Origin: Verrucomicrobiota bacterium
GTDB taxonomy: Bacteria; Verrucomicrobiota; Verrucomicrobiia; Opitutales; Opitutaceae
Reading direction: 5' to 3'
Length of the DNA: 64,000 nt
NCBI GenBank assembly: GCA_023399155.1
Contig: JAEWQP010000028.1
Location: 1 to 64,000, forward strand
The position numbers and the translations under genes are program-made. Of the stretch, positions 1 through 10,300 are shown one piece after another (the first letter of the stretch is position 1; each line of letters begins with the position of its first letter). Below the pieces are notes generated by a model. That model was not told the origin of the DNA, made no database searches, and was given only the letters and a program-made list of their open reading frames with translations.

Positions 1-64
1 GGGCGAGGCCTCTGGCCGAGCCGCCGATCGCTTGCGAGGAACGGCTCGGCCAGAGGCCTCGCCC
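1..64. repeat. REP-like inverted repeat (family A)
   Basis: Two perfect 23-bp arms (1-23 and 42-64) are separated by an 18-nt loop. The arms contain GGGCGAGGCCTCTGGCCGAG and its complement. The same module recurs at 10166-10197 (one arm) and 61097-61204 (both arms, longer loop), so it is a dispersed family and not a one-off terminator. It lies just past the 3' end of the gene on the minus strand and could stop transcription or stabilise the mRNA end, but no T-tract follows. The left boundary may extend beyond the window. Confidence 0.8.
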
Positions 65-112
65 TACCCACAGTCCGATGCAATCGCCCTCGGATCATGC
101 GCTGCGTTTCGC

Positions 113-1723
113 TCACTCGTGCACCGACGTCTCGTCCAGGAAGATCCACTGGTCGACGTCGATGTGCCGGTCGTTGAGGGCGGCGGCGTACTCCTTCTTG
201 CGCACCAGGCTGGCGGGAGAGTTCATCACCATCTGGATCTTCTCGTTCGGGATGTGGTGCCGGAGCAGGATCATGCACGCGTCGTAGTCGCGGCTGTCGT
301 AGCTGACTCCAAGTTTCCGATACGATTCATCGGACGAGAGGCTGAGGCCGCGCTCGGTCATCATGCGGTCCGTCGCATAGGCCCCGAAGCCGGCGCCACG
401 CCCGTCGTAATAGACGAGCAGGATCGCGCCGACGCCGTAGTGCACGATGTAGCGGACCGACTTCTTGAACTTTTCGCGGTTGTCGACGCTGCGCAGCGGG
501 AACCGGTTGAAGAGCGACTCGCTGTGCAGGCGCACCACCGGCACATCGTAGATGCGCGGCGTCCCGTAGGTGAGCACCACGAACTCCTGGCTCGTCACGA
601 GGTCGAAATAGACGTGCACGCGGAACCAGTACGGCGTCGTCAACAGATCGACGATCGGGTCATCGGGGTTGTCGCGGCGGTACTCGGTGATGCGCTCGGT
701 GTCGATCCGGACCAGAAAGCGATTCTCCCGCAGCATCTCGTGGCCGCGCACGAGCGGCTGCTCCCCGGCCATGTAGCGCTCGAGGCTCGTCTTCTGGAAG
801 AGTTCCTTGAACTGCTCGCCTGAGAGGATGATCTCGTCGTCCACCGGCTTCATGGGGAGGAAATAGCTCGCCGAGTAGATGAAGCGCTGCGCATGCGGCA
901 GGGCGTGCGGCTTGAAGGGCAGGACGGGCTCTGGAGGCAACGCGCGCTTGGCAATGGACTGGGCCGGCCGGGCGAGGATGTGCCCGGCCGAGGCCTTCGA
1001 GGTGAGGTAGGCGAGATTGAACGGCGAGGGCTCGAACTCGAGCGTCTCGGTGCGCGCGATCCGGATGCCCTGCGACTCCAGCGCGGCGAGCTTGTCCGGG
1101 TTGTTTGTCAGCACGATGAACGACGCCGTCACGCCGAGCAGATGACAGATGTGCGAGATGTTGTCGTAATTGCGATGGTCCTTGCGCAGGCCCATGCACT
1201 GGTAGGCCTGGAAGGTGGAGATCTGGTCGAGCGAGGCCTGCACCAGCATGCGATCGCGCGCCTTGCCGACGTAACCCACGCCGCGTCCCTCCTGCATCAG
1301 GTAGAAGAGGATGCCGGTGCCCTTCTTCGCGATCACCTCGATCGCACCCTCGAGCTGCTGCACACAATCGCAATCACAACCGCGCAGCGTCTCGCTCGTC
1401 ACGCAGGACGAGTGCAGGCGGGTGTGGAGCTCCTTGGCCTGCACGATATCCCCGTAGGCCAGCGCGATGATGTAGTGCTTGTCGATGATGTCCTGGAAAA
1501 TGAACGCTCGAAACGTCCCGAAGCGCGTGTCGAGGCTGCAGCGCGCAAGGTAGAGCGTGGTCCCGTACAGGGGCCGCTCGTGCACGGGCGTGAAATCACC
1601 GACCGAGCCTGCCGGATGCTGGAGCATGCTGATGAGCGGAGCCAGGGCATGGGCCGCCTCGAGCGAATCCGCAACTGAGACCTTGGGTGCGAGCGGCGTG
1701 GCAGAAGATTTCGAAGGCATCAT
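113..1723 (-). CDS. Tandem GTP cyclohydrolase II-like protein
   Basis: A 536-residue protein, far longer than RibA (about 200). Residues about 65-250 resemble GTP cyclohydrolase II: the zinc ligands are C107 (in HSSC), C118 and C120; QEGR is at 144-147, a D-x-R element at about 182-184, and LTNNP at 205-209. Residues about 365-510 look like a second, degenerate copy: HSES at 400-403 puts serine where the first zinc cysteine should be, no CDC follows, GRGAGFG (441-447) replaces the QEGR region, and VMNSP stands in for LTNNP. Family knowledge: RibA opens GTP to a diaminopyrimidine for riboflavin, while long homologues such as fungal Urc1 act in uracil catabolism. No riboflavin genes adjoin, so the substrate is open. 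Divergent from the amidohydrolase gene across a palindrome. Confidence 0.75.
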   Translation of the reverse strand: MMPSKSSATPLAPKVSVADSLEAAHALAPLISMLQHPAGSVGDFTPVHERPLYGTTLYLARCSLDTRFGTFRAFIFQDIIDKHYIIALAYGDIVQAKELHTRLHSSCVTSETLRGCDCDCVQQLEGAIEVIAKKGTGILFYLMQEGRGVGYVGKARDRMLVQASLDQISTFQAYQCMGLRKDHRNYDNISHICHLLGVTASFIVLTNNPDKLAALESQGIRIARTETLEFEPSPFNLAYLTSKASAGHILARPAQSIAKRALPPEPVLPFKPHALPHAQRFIYSASYFLPMKPVDDEIILSGEQFKELFQKTSLERYMAGEQPLVRGHEMLRENRFLVRIDTERITEYRRDNPDDPIVDLLTTPYWFRVHVYFDLVTSQEFVVLTYGTPRIYDVPVVRLHSESLFNRFPLRSVDNREKFKKSVRYIVHYGVGAILLVYYDGRGAGFGAYATDRMMTERGLSLSSDESYRKLGVSYDSRDYDACMILLRHHIPNEKIQMVMNSPASLVRKKEYAAALNDRHIDVDQWIFLDETSVHE

Positions 1724-1785
1724 ACGGGAACGCCCAGGAGCGTGACGCGCCTGGTCTCGGGCGACGAGCGGTTAATGGACCCTCT

Positions 1786-1827
1786 CCGACCACAACCGTG
1801 TAACGACCGTTACACGGTTGTGGTCGG
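1786..1827. promoter_or_regulatory. Perfect 20-bp inverted repeat in divergent promoter gap
   Basis: Arms 1786-1805 and 1808-1827 are exactly complementary with only a 2-nt centre (1806-1807). It sits between the start of the GTP cyclohydrolase II-like gene (1723, minus) and the start of the amidohydrolase (1960, plus). Its symmetry and its place between two divergent starts fit an operator for a dimeric regulator or a cruciform. It is unlike family A repeats and has no T-tract. Function is inferred only from position. Confidence 0.6.
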
Positions 1828-1959
1828 GGCTGGGAGGGAAGCTGGCGCGGTCGGAGCGGGGAGGGGAGGGAAGGGCGGTGGGGTGGTGTGGACGGGTCTT
1901 GGTGGGGCGCGGCGGGTTTTCGGCTTCTCGGCCGGGGTGTGGGCGGGTTTGCTGCCGGG

Positions 1960-2865
1960 ATGGTCGGCGGTACCGGAATCATCGACGCACATGTTCACTT
2001 GTATCCGAAGGAGGCGTCGGCCGATCCGGCGGCCTGGGCGGAGCGCATGGGTGAACCGTTGTGGGGCGCGTTGGTGACCCCGCAACCCGGGCGCCGGGTG
2101 CAGCAGGGCTGGGCGGACTGCGAGCGATTGTTGCGCGATATGGATGCCGCGGGCGTCGAGCGGGCCGTGCTTCTCGGCTGGTACTGGCAGCGCCACGAAA
2201 CGTGCGTGTGGCACAACCGCTATTACGCGGCCTGTGTGCGCAGCCATCCGGACCGGATCTCGGCGTTTGCGACGGTGCAGGCGTCGGCGGGGGAGGCGGA
2301 GGCGATCACGGAGATGAACCGCGCGCGCGACGACGGGTTGATCGGGCTCGGCGAACTCTGTCCGTGGTCCGGTGGAGGATCTCCGCTCGACGAGGCCTGG
2401 CAGGCGGTGTTCGCCCACGCCGTCGCGCTGAACTGGCCGGTCAACCTGCACGTGACGGACCCGGCGAGCCGGCTGTTTCCCGGGCGTGTGGTGACGCCGC
2501 TTGCGGACATCGTCGCCCTCGCGAGACAGCAGGCGGGCCTGCGGCTGATTCTGGCACATTGGGGTGGCGGCCTGCTTTTCCATGAGTTGAATGCCCATGC
2601 CCGGCAGGCGTTGCGACACTGCGTCTATGACACGGCGGCGACGCCGCTGCTCTACGATCCGGCGATTTACCGGGCCGCGGTGCAGGCTGTCGGTGGGAAC
2701 CGGATACTTTTCGGGAGCGACTATCCGCTCATGGTTTTTCCCAAGGACCAGCGCGAACCGGAGTTCACGCGCGTGCTGGCGCAGGTGCGGGAGGCGGGTC
2801 TTGACGAGGCCGCGACCGCCGCCGTGCTCGGCGGCAACGCTCGCCAGGTGCTGGGACTGGGCTGA
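1960..2865 (+). CDS. Amidohydrolase family 2 (TIM-barrel metal hydrolase)
   Basis: 301 residues from the ATG at 1960, which places the metal-binding DAHVHLYP motif close to the N-terminus as usual for the amidohydrolase_2 (ACMSD-like) family; the open frame extends upstream to 1888 without conserved sequence. Other expected metal or active-site elements are GLGELCP, NLHVTD, LILAHWGG and the C-terminal FGSDYP aspartate. Members hydrolyse or decarboxylate small cyclic or carboxylated metabolites in the cytoplasm. The substrate cannot be read from the sequence. Single gene, divergent from the GTP cyclohydrolase II-like gene; the shared gap with a palindrome hints at joint control. Confidence 0.8.
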   Translation: MVGGTGIIDAHVHLYPKEASADPAAWAERMGEPLWGALVTPQPGRRVQQGWADCERLLRDMDAAGVERAVLLGWYWQRHETCVWHNRYYAACVRSHPDRISAFATVQASAGEAEAITEMNRARDDGLIGLGELCPWSGGGSPLDEAWQAVFAHAVALNWPVNLHVTDPASRLFPGRVVTPLADIVALARQQAGLRLILAHWGGGLLFHELNAHARQALRHCVYDTAATPLLYDPAIYRAAVQAVGGNRILFGSDYPLMVFPKDQREPEFTRVLAQVREAGLDEAATAAVLGGNARQVLGLG

Positions 2866-3433
2866 ACCCAGGAGCGGAGTCGGTCAGGACCACCGAAGGC
2901 AGGACCTCGTTAGCCGGATCGAGGAGGCCTCGACGAAGCAGAGCAGGGCAGGGCCGACAGAGTCGCGCGTGCGCCGTTCTTCTCCGCTCCCGTTGCGAAC
3001 TCTTGTGCCGGTCATGCGACCCAAACCGGTTTACAGTAGGTAACCAGGAACACCAAGGGCCGCGAGTTTTCGAGTGATCGTGGGTTACCTTCTGTGAAGT
3101 CGCCTTTCTCGGTGACCTCTGTGTCTCCTCCGTGACCTCTGTGACCCGATCGGGATCGTGAAGAAGCGGGCGCTGACGTACCGGGAAGACAGATCTCGCG
3201 CCAAGACGCCAAGGCGCCAAGGATGAACCTCCCGGACAGGTTCACAGAAGGGCGCGAAGCAATCAAAGCCATGACCGTCCTTGATCGATCCCTTGGTTAC
3301 CTCCGTTACCTCCCTGGAAAGGTTTTCTCGGTGACCCCTGTGGCTCCTCCGTGATCTCTGTGACCGGGTTGGGATCCGCTAAACGGTCTTTCTCGGCGAC
3401 CTCGGTGTCCCCTGTTGCTCCTGCTCGTTGCGC
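2866..3433. repeat. Gene-free mosaic of dispersed repeats (family C)
   Basis: 568 bp without a credible gene. From about 3100 to 3420 the plus strand carries three diverged copies of a unit built on CGGTGACCTCTGTGTCTCC and GTGACCTCTGTGACCC (about 3110-3160, 3330-3380 and 3394-3420). Between them lies GCCAAGACGCCAAGGCGCCA, a separate repeat (about 3193-3220). Read on the minus strand, the unit gives the pseudo-peptide pattern HRGHGGDTEVTEK. A related CACAGAAACGACAGAGACC element appears at about 16062. No start, ribosome site or codon bias supports translation. Two genes converge on this region, so termination may also lie here. Confidence 0.65.
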
Positions 3434-6361
<2,928 letters not shown>

Positions 6362-6538
6362 GGGCGAGGTGTAGGTTCGCGAAAGCGCGAGGCAATCGCT
6401 TTCCCGTCGCGATGGGGGCCCGTCTTTTCCCGAAGAGGCGACCGGCGCCCTGTCACGCAGGCCGCCATCGCGGAAGCGCGTCGGACACGACGGATGCCGT
6501 TCGCGTTGCGTTCGATGCCGCGGGGTCGCGGTGCCCGG

Positions 6539-8629
6539 TCAGCCGCGGCGGCCGCCGGCCAGGAGGAGCTGAACGGTCTCGATCAACACCGGGTAGGCGT
6601 AGGGCTTGGCGATCATGCGGAGTTCGCCCGGGGTGGTGCAGGCTCGGCCGAGGGGTGGCAGGGTGTAGCCGCTCGTCAGGATCGCGGGGAGAAGGGGTTT
6701 CCGCTCGCGGCACGCATCGATCAGCTGCAGGCCGTTCATGCCGCCGGGCATCACCATGTCGGTGAACACGAGGTCGATCCTGCCCCCGTGCTCATCCCAA
6801 GCGGCGAGGGCCTCGGGTCCGCTGTCGGCCTCGACCACGGAATAACCGCCCTGGGTGAGGGCCTGCATCGCGAGCCGGCGCACGCCGCCGTCGTCGTCCA
6901 CGACCAGGATGGTGGCGCCATTCGGCGCCGGCGTCAGCGCAGCGGGCGTGTCGGCCAGGTCGGCGGGGTTGTGCACGGGGAGAAAGAGTCGGAAGGTCGT
7001 GCCGGAGCCCGGTGCGCTTTCAATCTCAATCCAGCCCCCGTGGCGCTCCACGATACCGTGGACCATGGCGAGCCCCAGCCCGCTGTTGCGCCCGGTCTGC
7101 TTGGTGGTGAAGAACGGCTCGAAGACGCGCGCGAGGGCGTCGGGGGCGATGCCGATGCCTGTATCGGAAAAACGGATTCCCGTGTAGTCGCGCACCACGA
7201 ACCCCTCGGGCCCGACGCGCGCGGGGGTGCGGGGCGACGGCGCGATGGCGGCGACGACGATGCGCCCGCCGCCGGGCATCGCGTCACGCGAGTTGGCCGC
7301 GAGGTTGAGCAGCACCTGCGTGAACAGCACCGGATCGACGAAGACGGGGCAGGGCGTGGTGAGCGGCTCGACCACCACCTTGATCGAGTCGCCCACGAGG
7401 CGCGAGACCATGCGCTGGTTGGCGGTGAGCAGGTCGCGCACGTCCAGGGTGTGGCGGTCGAGCGGTCGATGTCCGGCGAAGGCCAGGAGCTGTTGCGTGA
7501 GGTCGGTCGCCTGCATGCATGCGGTCCGCAGCTCGGCCACATGCCCGGTGAGTTCCTCCGGGAGCGCGGAGTCGGCCTCGATCAACTCGAGGAAGCCCTT
7601 CATCACCGTGATGAGGTTGTTGAAATCATGGGCGATGCCTCCGGCGAGTGCGCCGACCGCCTCCATTTTCTGCGCATGGCGCAGTTGATCCTCCAGCCTT
7701 CGCCGCGCGGTGATGTCGCGGATGAAACACTGCAGCGAACGATCGGGCAGGCGCTGCCAGGTGGTTTCCACGACGAGTTCCGCGGAGCCGGCATGGGTCA
7801 GGGTGCGCTCGGTCGTGACCACCTCGCCGCGATCGATGCGGGTCCGGACGTCCGACGAGCGAGGATGAACATCCGGCGGCATGAGCTCGAACAGCCCGGC
7901 GCCGATGATCTCGCCGCGTTTGCGGGCGAGAATGGTGCAGGCGCGGCTGTTCGCCTCCGTGATCCGCCCGCCCTCGTCGGCCAGCAGGATCGCATCGGCT
8001 GCGAGTTCGATCGCGGTGCGCAGGCGCAGCTCGGAGCGCTGCAACGCCGCGGCGTGGCGCGTCTCGGACTCCAGCGTGCGGCGCAGGTCGGTCGTGAGCA
8101 CCGCGGTCGCGGTGGCGGTCATGACCAGGATCACCGCGGCGTCGATGACCGCGGTGAATTCGGCGCGGGCGGGGGGATGCACCGCGATCCAGCCGCGGTC
8201 CTCCGCGATCCAGAGCATGACGAGCCCGGCCACGGTGAGGCCGGTGAGGGTCCAGAGGAAGCGCCGGTCCACGAGCACGCCGGCGCCCAGCAGCACGGGC
8301 GCGAGCGCGAACAGCACCACGTCGCGCGTGCCCCCGCCTCCGAGCCCCGCGAGCGCGAAGCAAAGGAGCCAGCCTCCCCCGATGAGCACGGTCGCACCCG
8401 CGCGAGGCGAGCCGATGCGGTTGAGCCAGAGGGCGGCGAGGATCGCCAGTTCGTAGGCTCCGATCAGGCCCACGGCCAGTGCGCCGCCATGCAGCCAGTT
8501 GTGAGCGAGGGGCAGGAGGAGCAGCGGCGCGAGGGTCCACGCGAGGATGTTGAGGGCGCGCGTGACCAGGGTCGCACCGATACCAGGTGCATCCTGGAGG
8601 GGAGGCCGGGCTGAGTCGCCACGTGGCAT
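6539..8629 (-). CDS. Membrane hybrid sensor histidine kinase/response regulator
   Basis: 696 residues from the ATG at 8629 (a TTG 14 codons upstream at 8671 is an alternative). Order: about five or six membrane segments in the first 190 residues, a PAS-like sensor (about 205-310), a histidine phosphotransfer domain with H334 in GGIAHDFNN, an ATP-binding domain with LAANSRDAM (N box), SDTGIGI (G1) and SGLGLAMVHGI (G2), and a C-terminal receiver with VVDDD and the phospho-acceptor aspartate in VFTDMVMPGG. The periplasmic loops are short, so it probably senses a membrane or cytoplasmic cue. No DNA-binding regulator adjoins. The HATPase type (DFNN, hybrid with terminal REC) is common in Verrucomicrobia and proteobacteria. 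Confidence 0.93.
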   Translation of the reverse strand: MPRGDSARPPLQDAPGIGATLVTRALNILAWTLAPLLLLPLAHNWLHGGALAVGLIGAYELAILAALWLNRIGSPRAGATVLIGGGWLLCFALAGLGGGGTRDVVLFALAPVLLGAGVLVDRRFLWTLTGLTVAGLVMLWIAEDRGWIAVHPPARAEFTAVIDAAVILVMTATATAVLTTDLRRTLESETRHAAALQRSELRLRTAIELAADAILLADEGGRITEANSRACTILARKRGEIIGAGLFELMPPDVHPRSSDVRTRIDRGEVVTTERTLTHAGSAELVVETTWQRLPDRSLQCFIRDITARRRLEDQLRHAQKMEAVGALAGGIAHDFNNLITVMKGFLELIEADSALPEELTGHVAELRTACMQATDLTQQLLAFAGHRPLDRHTLDVRDLLTANQRMVSRLVGDSIKVVVEPLTTPCPVFVDPVLFTQVLLNLAANSRDAMPGGGRIVVAAIAPSPRTPARVGPEGFVVRDYTGIRFSDTGIGIAPDALARVFEPFFTTKQTGRNSGLGLAMVHGIVERHGGWIEIESAPGSGTTFRLFLPVHNPADLADTPAALTPAPNGATILVVDDDGGVRRLAMQALTQGGYSVVEADSGPEALAAWDEHGGRIDLVFTDMVMPGGMNGLQLIDACRERKPLLPAILTSGYTLPPLGRACTTPGELRMIAKPYAYPVLIETVQLLLAGGRRG

Positions 8630-8794
8630 GGAGGGGACGGCAACCTCACGACGGCATGGCCCCGGGCGCAATGGCGAACTTCGTCCGCTGGCGCGGGTCC
8701 CCGCCGTCAGTGCGGCCCGGACGAGGCGCCGCGGGAAAATCGGTCCTTGCCGGAGCGGCTGGCCCGACGTTTAGTCCCGGGCTTTTCCATCATC

Positions 8795-9938
8795 ATGATC
8801 GCACCAGAGACACGCTCCCACATCGAGGAAATCAAGAAGCGCGCCGGACAGTTATGGAGGTTTCTTTGACGTCGATCGCAAGCGCCACGAGATAGAGGCC
8901 CTCGATGAGGAGATGGCGCGAGAGGGTTTCTGGAACGAACAGAACAAGGCCCGAGGCGTCATCGCCAAGGCCAACCTGCTGAAGAAGACCGTCGGCGCGG
9001 TCGTCGACTTCCACAAGAAGATCGAGGAGACCGAGCTGATGGCCGAGCTGCTCGACGAGTCGGGCGCGGACATGCTCTCGCCGGAGGTGAAGGAGTTCGG
9101 CGAGCAGGTCGTGACCTTGCGCGGCGAGCTCGACAGACTCGAGATCTCAGCCTTCCTGAGCGGACCGCAGGACGGGAACAACGCCTACCTCACCATCCAC
9201 GCGGGCGCCGGTGGCACGGAGTCGTGCGACTGGGCCGACATGCTCCTGCGCATGTATTCGCGATGGGCCGAGCGCCGCGGTTTTTCGATCGAGGTGCAGG
9301 AGGTGCTGGTCGGCGAGGAGGCCGGCATCACCGGCGCGACCATCCACATCAAGGGCGAGAACGCCTTCGGCTTCGCCAAGGCCGAGCGCGGCGTGCACCG
9401 CCTCGTCCGCATCAGCCCGTTCGACGCCAACAAGCGCCGGCACACGTCGTTCTGCGCGATCGATGTGGTGCCCGAGCTCGAGGACGACGTGGACATAGAG
9501 ATCAAGGACGAGGACGTGCGCATCGACACCTTCCGGTCGTCCGGCAAGGGCGGCCAGCACACGCAGAAGAACGACACCGCCGTGCGTATCACGCACAACC
9601 CGTCGGGCATCGTCGTGTCGTGCCAGAACGAGCGTTCGCAGGGCAAGAACAAGGACCAGGCGTTCAAGATGCTCAAGGCGCGCCTGTATGAGAAACGTGA
9701 GGACGAGAAGCGCTCGGAGATGGAGCGGTACTACGGCGAAAAGGGCGACATCGGCTGGGGAAACCAAATCCGCAGCTACGTCTTCCAGCCGTATCAACTG
9801 GTCAAGGACCTGCGCACCGGCATCGAGACCGGCAACATCCAGGCCGTGATGGACGGCGACCTCGATCGCTTCATCAACGGCTGGCTCCGCGCCGGCAGTC
9901 CGCGTCACCGCAACAAGGACATCAAGGTCGAGGACTGA
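8795..9938 (+). CDS. prfB: Peptide chain release factor 2, with programmed +1 frameshift
   Basis: Releases peptides at UGA and UAA. Translation starts at the ATG at 8795 (MIAPETRSHIEE...), runs 24 codons to ...WRFL and meets an in-frame TGA at 8867-8869. A +1 shift at CTT-T continues as DVDRKRHEIEALDEEMARE from 8868 to the stop at 9938, giving 380 residues, as expected for RF2. The anticodon-mimic SPF is at 207-209 (ISPFDANKRRHTSF) and the catalytic GGQ at 252-254. A caller that ignores the shift would begin at 8913 and lose the N-terminal 39 residues. Monocistronic; a hairpin lies 20 bp past the stop. Confidence 0.95.
8854..8870 (+). promoter_or_regulatory. prfB: RF2 autoregulatory frameshift site
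   Basis: The element is TATGGAGGTTTCTTTGAC (read from 8853). It has an internal Shine-Dalgarno-like GGAGG (8856-8860), then TTT, then the slippery CTT (8864-8866), then the TGA stop followed by C (8867-8870). This matches the classical E. coli RF2 site (SD-like element, CTT TGA C), with the SD spacing to the CTT P-site codon only 3 nt. By family knowledge, low RF2 makes termination at the weak UGA-C slow, and the ribosome slips +1 to make more RF2. Confidence 0.92.
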
Positions 9939-9957
9939 GGCGGCCTCATGCGGCAGG

Positions 9958-9997
9958 CGAGGGCGAGGCGCGACCCTCGGGCCGCGCCTCGCCCTCG
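9958..9997 (+). terminator. Hairpin after prfB
   Basis: Perfect 15-bp arms (9958-9972 and 9983-9997, core GGGCGAGGCGCG) with a 10-nt loop, 20 bp past the prfB stop. No T-tract follows (the next bases are C-rich), so a factor-independent terminator is possible but not certain. The arm shares GGGCGAGGC with family A repeats. Confidence 0.45.
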
Positions 9998-10029
9998 CGC
10001 CGAACCCCCCCGCCCTTTCCGCCGCCCCG

Positions 10030-10197
10030 TTCTCGTTCTCTTTCTCTTTCTCTTTCTCTTTCTCCCTGGACGCCGGTCATTTACTGAAACGCCGTCGAAC
10101 CTTGAGTCGAGTCAGGGCAGCCTGTCCGCGGTGAGCCGCGGCTCGGCCCAGCCGCCCCGCCGAAGCCGCGGCTCGGCCGGAGGCCTCGCCCTACCTG
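10030..10197. repeat. TTTCTC hexamer array and family A repeat arm
   Basis: The 362-bp gap between prfB and the next gene (10301) holds two repeat types. At 10041-10064 there are four exact tandem copies of TTTCTC, preceded by TTCTCGTTCTC (10030-10040); the same TTCTCGTTCTCTTTCTC string occurs in the family B clusters at about 20550 and 31065. At 10166-10197 there is a single arm of the family A repeat, identical over 32 bp to 61173-61204. The frame across this region that reads LFLFLFLFL is a by-product of the hexamers. Confidence 0.75.
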
Positions 10198-10300
10198 CCG
10201 GAAACGGTTCGGGGATGGCTCTCCCTCGCGACGAGCCGGAGCACGGGCAGAAGTATGACTCTTGTGGGTACGCCCGCGCCCGACGTGGGGGAGAGTTCCG

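Noticed and set aside
6362..6538. Glycine riboswitch upstream of gcvP
   Set aside because: The leader lacks the conserved glycine-riboswitch core; only GC-rich imperfect pairing is seen.
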